Assembly: GCA_027483745.1 (NCBI GenBank)
Contig: JAIXTZ010000298.1
Location: 1 to 9,018, forward strand
Direction of reading: 5' to 3'
DNA: 9,018 bases
Source of the DNA: Lysobacteraceae bacterium
Lineage (GTDB): Bacteria > Pseudomonadota > Gammaproteobacteria > Xanthomonadales > Xanthomonadaceae
A program made the translations under genes and the position numbers. The notes beneath the pieces are model-generated. The model made no database searches. It was not told where the DNA came from and worked only from the letters and a program-made list of their open reading frames with translations. Shown here piece after piece: positions 1-7,803 of the stretch; positions within the stretch are counted from its first letter, which is position 1, and every line of letters starts with the position of its first letter.

Positions 1-1476
<1,476 letters not shown>

Positions 1477-1480
1477 TCTC

Positions 1481-1487
1481 AAGGGAG
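1481..1487 (+). promoter_or_regulatory. Ribosome binding site of the GlsB-like gene
   Basis: AAGGGAG lies 8 nt before the ATG at 1496, in the 19-nt gap after the peptidase stop. It is the clearest Shine-Dalgarno sequence in the + strand run and supports this start. Confidence 0.75.
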
Positions 1488-1495
1488 AACGTTCG

Positions 1496-1762
1496 ATGGA
1501 CCTCGGTTTTCTCGGCTACGGCTGGGTGCAGATCCTGCTGCTGGGCTTCGTCGCCGGCCTGCTGGCGCGCTGGATCTTCCCCGGAAAACAGAAGCTCGGC
1601 CTGATCCTCACCACCCTGCTTGGGATGGCTGGGGCCATTTGCGCTTCGTGGGTGCTGGACACCTTCGACATCACCGTCGGCGGGCGCTGGATGCGCTTCG
1701 CCGCCGCAGTGGGCGGCGCGGTGGCGCTGCTCGCGCTGGTCAAGGCGCTGAAGGGCAAGTGA
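1496..1762 (+). CDS. GlsB/YeaQ/YmgE-family small membrane protein
   Basis: An 88-aa inner-membrane protein of the transglycosylase-associated (Transgly_assoc) family, whose members are often stress-induced and whose biochemical role is unsettled. Three hydrophobic segments are visible, at about residues 9-28, 34-52 and 65-82. They are glycine-rich, and the first carries the typical AGLLARWIFPG stretch (20-30) ending in a short Gly-Lys loop. The length matches the family, usually 80-90 aa. It has a good Shine-Dalgarno sequence, and its stop is only 4 nt before the next start, so it is probably cotranscribed and translationally coupled with the kinase gene. Placement between a peptidase and the cell-wall recycling genes suggests an envelope role, but that is inference. 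The family name does not imply transglycosylase activity. Confidence 0.88.
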   Translation: MDLGFLGYGWVQILLLGFVAGLLARWIFPGKQKLGLILTTLLGMAGAICASWVLDTFDITVGGRWMRFAAAVGGAVALLALVKALKGK

Positions 1763-1766
1763 GGCG

Positions 1767-2792
1767 ATGACGAACACCGGAACGGCCGCGACGGCCGACG
1801 AGGCCGCACGCGCCGAAGCCCGCCTCGCCTTCGCCCGGGCAACATTGGGCGACGCCTCGGCCACGCTCGAACGCGCGTCGATGGACGCGGGGTTCCGCAG
1901 CTACTGGCGCAGCAGTGGCGAGCCGACGCGCATCGTCATGGATGCGCCGCCCGGCAAAGAAGATGTGCGGCCCTGGCTCGCCATCCGCGACCTGCTCGAA
2001 CACGGCGGCGTGCGTGTCCCGCGTGTGCTGGCCCGCGAGGTCGAGGCCGGCTTCCTGCTGCTGGAGGATCTCGGCACGCAGACCCTGCTGCAGGTCATCG
2101 ACGAAGCGAACGCGACCGACTGGTTCGATGCCGCGCTCGACCAGCTGCTGCCGCTGCAGAAGATCGTCGCGCCGGCCGGCTTCCCACGCTACGACGAGGC
2201 CTTGCTCACGCGCGAACTGAAGCTGTTCGACGACTGGCTGCTGGGCACCCATCTCGGCCACCCGCTCGACTGCGCGCTCACTGATCCGCTGGAGCTGGTC
2301 TACCGCCGGCTGATGGACGCGATCCTCGCGCAGCCCACCGTGCTGGTGCATCGCGACTTCATGCCGCGCAACCTGATGCCGCTTCGCGACGGCGGACTCG
2401 CCGTGCTGGACTTCCAGGACGCCGTGGTCGGGCCGATCAGCTACGACGTGCTCTCGCTGTTCAAGGACGCCTTCCACGGCTGGCCGCAGGAGCTCGTGGA
2501 CTGGGGCGTGGCTCGCTACCACGAGCGCGCGACCGCCGCCGGCCTGCCGGTGCCGGGGCTCACCGACTTCCGCCGCGACGTCGACCTGATCGGCGTGCAG
2601 CGGCATCTGAAGGTGCTCGGCATCTTCGCGCGGCTGAACCACCGCGATGGCAAGCCGAAGTACCTCGCCGACGCGCCGCGCTTCGTGCGCTACCTGCTCG
2701 ACGTGATCCCGAAGCACCGCATGCTGCAGCCCCTGCAGGCGGTGATCGAGGAGCGCGTGCTGCCGCCGATCGGCGCGCTGCCGCGGCGCTGA
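1767..2792 (+). CDS. amgK: N-acetylmuramate/N-acetylglucosamine anomeric kinase AmgK
   Basis: A 341-aa aminoglycoside-phosphotransferase-fold kinase. AmgK phosphorylates MurNAc (and GlcNAc) at the anomeric carbon with ATP in the cytosol, the step before MurU in the peptidoglycan-recycling route known from Pseudomonas. The N-lobe has RIVMDAPPGKEDVRPW (55-70), typical of this branch. The catalytic loop is HRDFMPRNL (195-203, Asp197 catalytic, Asn202 metal-binding), followed by the metal-binding DFQDA (215-219). The C-terminal motif HLKVLGIFARL (280-290) also fits AmgK. Length is normal for the family. The start lies 4 nt after the GlsB-like stop with only a weak upstream purine stretch, so coupling is likely. 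murU directly downstream makes AmgK much more likely than an antibiotic-modifying enzyme. Confidence 0.92.
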   Translation: MTNTGTAATADEAARAEARLAFARATLGDASATLERASMDAGFRSYWRSSGEPTRIVMDAPPGKEDVRPWLAIRDLLEHGGVRVPRVLAREVEAGFLLLEDLGTQTLLQVIDEANATDWFDAALDQLLPLQKIVAPAGFPRYDEALLTRELKLFDDWLLGTHLGHPLDCALTDPLELVYRRLMDAILAQPTVLVHRDFMPRNLMPLRDGGLAVLDFQDAVVGPISYDVLSLFKDAFHGWPQELVDWGVARYHERATAAGLPVPGLTDFRRDVDLIGVQRHLKVLGIFARLNHRDGKPKYLADAPRFVRYLLDVIPKHRMLQPLQAVIEERVLPPIGALPRR

Positions 2793-2805
2793 TCCGCCAC
2801 CGCGC

Positions 2806-3597
2806 ATGAGCGATCGCCCGACGCACGCCCTCGTCTTCGCCGCCGGCAAGGGCGAGCGCATGCGGCCACTCACCGAAACGACGCCCAAGCCCCTGCTCAT
2901 GGCCGGCGGCAAGCCGCTGATCGCCTGGCATCTCGAAAAACTCGCGGCGCTCGGCGTGCGCGACGTCGTCGTCAACACCAGCTGGTTGGCCGACCGCTTC
3001 GCCCCCGCGCTGGGCGATGGCAGCGCTTGGGGTCTCCGGCTGCACTACGTCTACGAAGGCGCAGAGCCCCTCGAAACCGGCGGCGGCATGCTCAACGCCC
3101 TGCCGCTGCTGGGCGAGGCCCCGTTCCTCGCCATCGCCGCCGATGTGTGGATGGATGTCGACTTCGCCACGCTGCCTCGCGAACCCGCGGGTCTCGCGCA
3201 CCTGCTGATGGTCACGAACCCCGAACACCACGGCCGCGGCGATTTCGCCCTCGGCGACGACGGGCGCCTGCAGCTCACGAGCGACGGCGCCGAGGCCCTC
3301 ACCTTCTCCGGCATCGGCCTGTACCGCCGCGCCTTCCTCGACGGCTGGCGCGGCGTCGTCGGTGCAGCACCCGGTGCGGACGACACCCCGCCGCGATTCA
3401 AGCTGCGCCCCCTGTTCGATGCGGCCATCGCCCGCGGCGCGATCACCGGGCAGCGCCACGACGGCCGCTGGACCGACGTCGGCACGCCCGAGCGGCTGGC
3501 GACGCTGGACGCCCGACTCTCCCCCCCGCCCGAGTGCACCGATGCACGACAACGCCCCCCAGCCCTCCGCGAGCTCAACCGCGACGATCGATCCTGA
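2806..3597 (+). CDS. murU: N-acetylmuramate alpha-1-phosphate uridylyltransferase MurU
   Basis: A 263-aa nucleotidyltransferase that makes UDP-MurNAc from UTP and MurNAc-1-phosphate, completing the recycling shunt begun by AmgK. The Rossmann-type N-terminus holds the nucleotide signature FAAGKGERMRPLT (11-23) and TPKPL (26-30, Lys28). EPLETGGGMLNALPLLG (87-103) and HHGRGDF (141-147) are characteristic of MurU. The metal Asp is probably Asp113 in AIAADVW, where I remember relatives having a Gly-Asp pair. The end motif RWTDVGTPERL (221-231) is intact. After about residue 240 there is a Pro/Arg-rich tail of some 25 residues beyond the usual end of the family, encoded partly in DNA that overlaps the next gene. 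The gap after amgK is 13 nt with no strong Shine-Dalgarno sequence, so translation is probably coupled. Confidence 0.92.
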   Translation: MSDRPTHALVFAAGKGERMRPLTETTPKPLLMAGGKPLIAWHLEKLAALGVRDVVVNTSWLADRFAPALGDGSAWGLRLHYVYEGAEPLETGGGMLNALPLLGEAPFLAIAADVWMDVDFATLPREPAGLAHLLMVTNPEHHGRGDFALGDDGRLQLTSDGAEALTFSGIGLYRRAFLDGWRGVVGAAPGADDTPPRFKLRPLFDAAIARGAITGQRHDGRWTDVGTPERLATLDARLSPPPECTDARQRPPALRELNRDDRS

Positions 3598-5518
3598 TGC
3601 GGCAAGCGCCGCCGGCCATTTCGCCGCCTGGCAACTGATCGCGGCCGCTTGCTCCCTGCTCGCAGCGGTTGCCGCCTTCAACGAAGACGGCCGCTCGGCC
3701 CTCTTCTTTGGCAGCAACGCGCTCACCGCGACCGTGCTGGCCTTCGTGTGCAGGCAACTGCGTCATTCTGGACGGCCATGGGCCAACGACCGCCTGCTGT
3801 GGTTCGCTGGCGCCGCGGTGTGGATGCTCGCGATGGCCGTCGCCGCCGGCGCATGCCTGCGCTTCGAAGCGGGCTTGGAGATCCTTGGCTTCGTCAGAAT
3901 CAGTCGCTGGCCCCTGCAGGTGTTGGCGATGGTGATCGCTGTGGGCTTCGCCACGCTGGCGCTGATGACCATGGCGTTCGGCGAACTGGGCCAACGCACG
4001 CGATGGTTGGCAAAGCGCATGAGCGTCGCTTGGGTTCTGGCCGTGCTGGTGTTCGGCCCGGAGATTCCCCTTCGGGACAATGCGGGCCGCTGGACGCTAA
4101 CGCGCCAGACACTTCCGGAGGCGGTCGCGCAGCCGTGGGTCCGCCACGTCACCCTGCAGCGGTTCGCAACGGGCCGACTGGACGAGAACGGCGCCGATAT
4201 CACCATCCTGTGCCCTGCCTGGCGATCCGACCGCTGGCTGCTGTTGCGGCTCGAGCGGCATCTCGCGCCGGACACCTACGATGAATCCGTGCTCGCGACC
4301 TGGCGCGCGTCCTGTGCGGATGAGGGGGAGGAAGCTCTGGCCAGTGGCGAGGCGGCCGAGTCGGCCCTGCTTCGCGGCGACGTCCCCACCTTCCTCGCGA
4401 ATGCCAACGGCCTGCAATCCACCGACGTTATCGCCTTGTCCCTGGATCGCTTCGAGCCGTCGCTGCGCCAGCGCCTGTCGGATCGGATCCCACCCTCCCG
4501 GCACGCCGCGGTCACGTTGTTCGACCTGATCCTCGTCGAAGGCACGGACGAGCAGGTGCGGCAGTCCTTGCCCGGAGAGGAGGACATCCATCCGCATCAC
4601 CGTTACGCGCTGTACGCGCGAGGGCTGGCCGAGCTCGCCGCCCACATGCCCCGCATGACTGCGGAGTCGTATGGCGACGAACAGATGCAGGCGGCCTCGG
4701 CGTACGCCCAGCTGGGCATCGTCACCCCCCTGGCCTTCGTTTCCGTGCTGGGCCCGCCCAACGTGCCCTACACGGGCGGCTACACGGATCATGACTTCTA
4801 CGTCGCGAACCGCCACTGCGATGAGGATTACGCGGAGTTCCTTGCCCAGAAGGGTCTCCAGCCGACGATCGACCACGCCGGCCAACTGCTGGACGCGCTG
4901 ATCCTGGCTCGTTTCGATTCGCAGAGCGCGCAGGGCATCGACACCTTCTTTCCGACGACGCTGGGCTTGCCGGCCGGGAAGACCATCGAGCAATGCCCGT
5001 CGTTGGCGCGCTGGTACGGCAAGACCACTCCCCCCCGGAATTCACAGGACATCGAGCGGATCACCAGCGCGGTCGCCGCAGCGAGGCGGGCAGCGATCCA
5101 CTCGCGGAATCTCGGATTGCCGACCTCCGCCGAGCCCCCGACGTTGGCGGCCGATGCCGCCGTGGAGATGCTCATGCACACGCCGCCATCGGCGGCGGCC
5201 TACTGCAGCTGGGTGAATGCCGCGTTCTGGGAACTCGTCGACCGGCGAGAGGAGGTTCCCGAGACGACGCCCGCCCTTCGTCGTCTGCAGGGCCATTGGT
5301 CCGAACAGCCTTGGGAGGACATCGCGGTGACCCGCCTTGACGAGCGCAAAGGCAAGGCCTTGCCCGCCTCTTGCCCGTTGGAGCAGTCCGGATACAGCGG
5401 AGACCTGCCGTCGACGCTCGCAGCGCTCGACCAGTCGCTGGAGGCGCTGGGGATTCCCTGCCAGGTCGGCCCCGAGGACGACGCCGGCTTTCCGACCCTG
5501 GCGTGCCAATCGCGCTGA
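3542..5518 (+). CDS. Unrecognised protein with five N-terminal membrane helices and a large C-terminal domain
   Basis: A 658-aa protein I do not recognise. Hydrophobic segments lie at about 27-46, 52-71, 84-106, 122-146 and 160-172. The loops at 72-83 and 148-160 are Arg/Lys-rich, which by the positive-inside rule puts the N-terminus inside and residues 173-658 in the periplasm. That domain has eight Cys (224, 258, 426, 485, 555, 611, 640, 655) and looks mainly helical. Parts such as LLRGDVPTFLANANG and the later EGTDEQVRQSLPGEED faintly recall ankyrin-type repeats, but I cannot establish this. The ATG at 3542 is chosen because the frame is still open far upstream inside murU and no start codon lies between 3542 and the first helix; only GAG, 8 nt upstream, resembles a ribosome site. 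It overlaps murU by 56 nt in another frame. Codon use (more TTG, GAT, CGG, GTT) seems more relaxed than in its neighbours. Confidence 0.8.
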   Translation: MHDNAPQPSASSTATIDPDAASAAGHFAAWQLIAAACSLLAAVAAFNEDGRSALFFGSNALTATVLAFVCRQLRHSGRPWANDRLLWFAGAAVWMLAMAVAAGACLRFEAGLEILGFVRISRWPLQVLAMVIAVGFATLALMTMAFGELGQRTRWLAKRMSVAWVLAVLVFGPEIPLRDNAGRWTLTRQTLPEAVAQPWVRHVTLQRFATGRLDENGADITILCPAWRSDRWLLLRLERHLAPDTYDESVLATWRASCADEGEEALASGEAAESALLRGDVPTFLANANGLQSTDVIALSLDRFEPSLRQRLSDRIPPSRHAAVTLFDLILVEGTDEQVRQSLPGEEDIHPHHRYALYARGLAELAAHMPRMTAESYGDEQMQAASAYAQLGIVTPLAFVSVLGPPNVPYTGGYTDHDFYVANRHCDEDYAEFLAQKGLQPTIDHAGQLLDALILARFDSQSAQGIDTFFPTTLGLPAGKTIEQCPSLARWYGKTTPPRNSQDIERITSAVAAARRAAIHSRNLGLPTSAEPPTLAADAAVEMLMHTPPSAAAYCSWVNAAFWELVDRREEVPETTPALRRLQGHWSEQPWEDIAVTRLDERKGKALPASCPLEQSGYSGDLPSTLAALDQSLEALGIPCQVGPEDDAGFPTLACQSR

Positions 5519-5525
5519 TCGATCA
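5516..5525. other. Palindrome holding both convergent stop codons
   Basis: TGATCGATCA is a perfect 10-bp palindrome. Its first three bases are the stop of the + strand membrane-protein gene, and its last three, read on the other strand, are the stop of the - strand tail-anchored gene. Only 4 nt separate the two coding regions, and I see no GC-rich hairpin with a T-run between them, so termination for each unit would have to occur inside the opposite gene. Confidence 0.9.
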
Positions 5526-5918
5526 AAACAGCACGAATCCCACGACGGCCGCGGCGATGACCAGCATGAACAGGATCGCCGCTTCGCGAAGGGGGGAGCT
5601 GCCGCCCAAGGCCGCTCCGACCGGCTGTACGCCGTCGCGATGGAAGGACTCGGCGCGGTCGACGAAGGGCATCAGCGTCTCCGCGCGGCCCCCCAGGGCG
5701 ACGAGGTGATCGACGATCTCGACGCGCTGTTTCCCTCTCGCGAACATCGCCTGGCAAGCGACCACCACCTTCGCGGACAAGGCCAGCAGCTCGGCAAGTC
5801 CCTCTTCGGAACGGGCGTCGAAGTCGTCGCCGAGACAGTGCTCGAGCCGGACGAGGATGAGGGCGAGCTCGCTTTCGGTGGGCTCGTCGACCAAGTGGAG
5901 GGTGGGTTCGCTGCTCAT
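5523..5918 (-). CDS. Small tail-anchored protein of unknown function, coupled to hda
   Basis: A 131-aa protein I do not recognise. Residues 1-108 are soluble, acidic at the N-terminus and probably helical (about 14-29, 36-61, 64-92). The last 20 residues (112-131, from EAAILFMLV to the terminal GFVLF) form one hydrophobic helix ending at the C-terminus. This is the layout of a tail-anchored inner-membrane protein with its bulk in the cytosol. There is no signal peptide, and I see no catalytic motif. Reality is supported by a strong AAGGA Shine-Dalgarno sequence 6 nt upstream inside the 3' end of hda, and by the 4-nt ATGA overlap of its start with the hda stop. It is the last gene of the - strand operon and meets the + strand unit tail to tail. 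A link to Hda function is inference from coupling only. Confidence 0.82.
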   Translation of the reverse strand: MSSEPTLHLVDEPTESELALILVRLEHCLGDDFDARSEEGLAELLALSAKVVVACQAMFARGKQRVEIVDHLVALGGRAETLMPFVDRAESFHRDGVQPVGAALGGSSPLREAAILFMLVIAAAVVGFVLF

Positions 5919-6640
5919 CGGGCTTCCTTGGGGGGCGGGGGGTCATCAATGCATTGGCGCACGAACGGAACCGTCAATCGGCGCTGCGCGGCAAGCGCTG
6001 CACGATCAAGGCGATCCAGCAGCGCGGTAAGGGATTTCAGGTCACGCTCGACGCGACGGAACAGCCAATCGAGCACGGCGTCGTCCAACTCGAGCCCGCG
6101 ACGCGCAGCGCGACGACGCAATGCCTCGCGGCGCCCGTGGTCATCGAGCACGTCGAGCGACACCCTCAGGCCCTGGCCCAGCCGCGAGCGCAGGTCGGGC
6201 AAGGCCCAGGCCACGTCCCCTGCCGGAAGGCGCGAGGCGTACACCAGCGTTCTGCCGGCATCGCGAAGGCGGTTGTGCAGGTGGAACAACGCCTCGCAAT
6301 CGGCGCGCGATGCCGCGACGGTATCGATGCCATCCACGGCCACGAGATCGTTCGCCTCAAGACCATCGAGCGCCGAACCCAGCGCGCCCGCGAAGGCCGG
6401 CACCGGCAGGTAGCGTGCGCGACGTCCGGCCTCGTGCGCCTCGCGACAGGCGGCGAGCAGCAGGTGGCTCTTGCCGCTGCCTTCCGCGCCTTCGACGAAC
6501 ACGCCTGCCCCGATCGACGCATCGGCACGCGCGCCCTTCGACGCGGAGCGCAACACCTCGACAGCCCAGTCATGGCCGACAAACAGCTCGAAACGCTGGT
6601 CTGGCCCCACCGGCAGCGCCAGCGGCAGCTGGGCACTCAT
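5915..6640 (-). CDS. hda: DnaA regulatory inactivator Hda
   Basis: A 241-aa AAA+ protein that, bound to the DNA-loaded beta clamp, stimulates ATP hydrolysis by DnaA and so prevents re-initiation of replication. The N-terminus carries QLPLAL (4-9), matching the clamp-binding motif of Hda. Walker A is GAEGSGKS (51-58), Walker B is LVAVDGID (99-106), and the box VII arginine-finger region is PDLRSRLGQG (148-157, Arg153). The C-terminal VERDLKSLTALLDRLDRAALAAQRRLTVPFV pattern (197-227, split here by family motif) is close to known Hda. There is no DnaA domain IV, so this is not DnaA itself, and the size is close to the E. coli protein. The frame is open far upstream, but this ATG is set by the clamp motif and by the ATGA overlap with the AI-2E gene stop. 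No Shine-Dalgarno sequence precedes it, which suggests translational coupling. Confidence 0.93.
   Translation of the reverse strand: MSAQLPLALPVGPDQRFELFVGHDWAVEVLRSASKGARADASIGAGVFVEGAEGSGKSHLLLAACREAHEAGRRARYLPVPAFAGALGSALDGLEANDLVAVDGIDTVAASRADCEALFHLHNRLRDAGRTLVYASRLPAGDVAWALPDLRSRLGQGLRVSLDVLDDHGRREALRRRAARRGLELDDAVLDWLFRRVERDLKSLTALLDRLDRAALAAQRRLTVPFVRQCIDDPPPPKEAR
5925..5929 (-). promoter_or_regulatory. Ribosome binding site of the tail-anchored gene
   Basis: AAGGA on the - strand lies 6 nt before the ATG at 5918, embedded in the codons for the last residues (KEAR) of Hda. It decides the start of the downstream gene and lets it be translated independently as well as by coupling. Confidence 0.75.
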
Positions 6641-7782
6641 GCCGGGCGCGTGTCGCCGGCTTCGTCGGCGGGCGGTCCTTCGCCCTCGCCTTCCAGTACG
6701 CCGTCGCCATCGCGGTCTTCTCGGTAAAGCAGGCTCTGCGTGTAGCGCTCGTGGGCGTAGCGCAGCAGCACCATGAACACCGCCGCCGCCGGCAAGGCCA
6801 GCAGGATGCCGAGAAAGCCGAAGAGCTGACCGCCGGCCATGATGGCGAAGACCACCGCCACCGGATGGAGGCCGATGCGATCGCCCACCAGCCAAGGTGT
6901 CAGCACAAAGCCCTCGACCAACTGCCCGCCGCCGAAGACTGCGCAGACCAGCACGAGGTGGAACAGGTCGCCATGCTCGACCAGGGTGGCGATCACCGCC
7001 GCGATCAGGCCGATGGCCGTACCGAGGTAGGGCACGAAGCTGAGCAGGCCGGCGATCATGCCGATCAGGAAGCCGAGATCGAGGCCGATCAGGCTCAGGC
7101 CCACGCCACAAATCAGGCCCAGCGCAATCATCACGCTCACCTGGCCGCGCAAGAAGCCGCCCAGCACGTCGTCGGATTCACGCGCGAGGCGCACGACGGT
7201 CGGCTCGAGCGGACGCGGGATCAGCTCGTGCACGGCCGAGATCATGCCGCGCCAGTCGCGCATAAAGTAAAAGGTAACCAGCGGGATCAGCAGCAGGTTG
7301 GCCACCAGTCCAAGCAGGGCCAACCCGGACTTCGAGAGCCCACCGATGACGTTCGCCGCCACGCCGCCCGCCTGTTGCCAGTGCGCCTTCAGCAGGTTGC
7401 CGAGCTCGGCGGGATCGACGTAGGCGGCGATCGAAACGTCGAGGCGGGCCTCCACCCAGGGAATGGCCGTGGCGGTGATCCATGCGCCGAGCTTCGGGCC
7501 CCATTCGCCGGCCTGCTCCACCTGCGTCTTCAGCATCGGCACCAGCAGCAGCGCCACCAGCACCACCAGCAAGCTCATCATCAGGAAGACGAGGGTCACC
7601 GCCGTGGTACGCGAACGCCCGCGACGCTCGATGCGCGAGACCAGCGGGTCGGCCATCCACGCGAGCAGCGCCGCGACGGCAAACGGCGTCAACACCGGGC
7701 CCAGCAGCCACAACAGCAGGCCGAGCACGACGAAGCCGCCTAACCACAGCCAGGGGCGCAACCAGAGCAGGGAGGAACTCAT
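6637..7782 (-). CDS. AI-2E/PerM-family membrane transporter
   Basis: A 381-aa polytopic inner-membrane protein of the AI-2E transporter (PerM, formerly UPF0118) family. Members have been linked to autoinducer-2 export, permease or ion-antiport roles; the substrate here is unknown. Hydrophobic segments lie at about 12-28, 30-45, 61-82, 155-175, 212-232, 236-265, 272-295 and 305-340, with the usual long loop at about 84-150 between the third and fourth. Family signatures seen are FYFMRDWRGM (171-180), GLLSFVPYLG (245-254), VEGFVLTPWLVGDRIGLHP (289-307) and FGFLGILLALPAAA (321-334). The C-terminal tail contains an acidic DRDGDGVLEGEGEG stretch (356-369) that resembles a calcium loop. It follows the DUF2066 gene by 21 nt and overlaps the hda start by 4 nt, a gene order I recall from other gammaproteobacteria. 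Confidence 0.92.
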   Translation of the reverse strand: MSSSLLWLRPWLWLGGFVVLGLLLWLLGPVLTPFAVAALLAWMADPLVSRIERRGRSRTTAVTLVFLMMSLLVVLVALLLVPMLKTQVEQAGEWGPKLGAWITATAIPWVEARLDVSIAAYVDPAELGNLLKAHWQQAGGVAANVIGGLSKSGLALLGLVANLLLIPLVTFYFMRDWRGMISAVHELIPRPLEPTVVRLARESDDVLGGFLRGQVSVMIALGLICGVGLSLIGLDLGFLIGMIAGLLSFVPYLGTAIGLIAAVIATLVEHGDLFHLVLVCAVFGGGQLVEGFVLTPWLVGDRIGLHPVAVVFAIMAGGQLFGFLGILLALPAAAVFMVLLRYAHERYTQSLLYREDRDGDGVLEGEGEGPPADEAGDTRPA

Positions 7783-7789
7783 CGGACGG

Positions 7790-7794
7790 TCCTT
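7790..7794 (-). promoter_or_regulatory. Ribosome binding site of the AI-2E-family gene
   Basis: AAGGA on the - strand lies 7 nt before the ATG at 7782, in the 21-nt gap after the DUF2066 stop. It supports that start. Confidence 0.75.
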
Positions 7795-7803
7795 CGCATC
7801 GGG

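Noticed and set aside
1767..2792. Aminoglycoside resistance phosphotransferase
   Set aside because: It shares the kinase fold, but the RIVMDAPP and DFQDA motifs and the adjacent murU point to the cell-wall recycling kinase AmgK.
1740..2978. A 412-codon open frame on the - strand over amgK and the murU start
   Set aside because: It lies antisense to two clearly recognised genes, and its translation is rich in Arg, Gln, Glu and His with no family motif. Long antisense frames are expected in high-GC genes with GC-biased third positions.
3362..3541. Upstream ATG of the membrane-protein frame, adding 60 residues
   Set aside because: It would overlap murU by more than 230 nt, through its conserved WTDVGTPERL motif, and the extra residues are Arg/Pro/Ser-rich shadow sequence. 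The ATG at 3542 just before the first helix fits better.
3584..3592. A second GATCGATC palindrome near the murU stop as a possible regulatory repeat paired with 5516-5525
   Set aside because: It is only 8 bp, lies in coding sequence, and such a short match is expected by chance in 9 kb.
2560..3726. A 388-codon open frame on the - strand over murU
   Set aside because: Antisense shadow of murU. The translation ends in a low-complexity Arg/Ala/Ser stretch and crosses the murU-membrane protein junction without any domain.
6641..7111. N-terminal extension of the hda frame up to 7111
   Set aside because: The extra sequence is Arg/Gly-rich and out of frame inside the AI-2E-family gene. The clamp motif directly after the ATG at 6640 and the ATGA overlap fix the true start.
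6121..7743. A 540-codon open frame on the + strand over hda and the AI-2E-family gene
   Set aside because: Antisense to two recognised genes. The Gln/His-rich repetitive translation is typical of the complement of Leu/Val/Ala codons and shows no domain.
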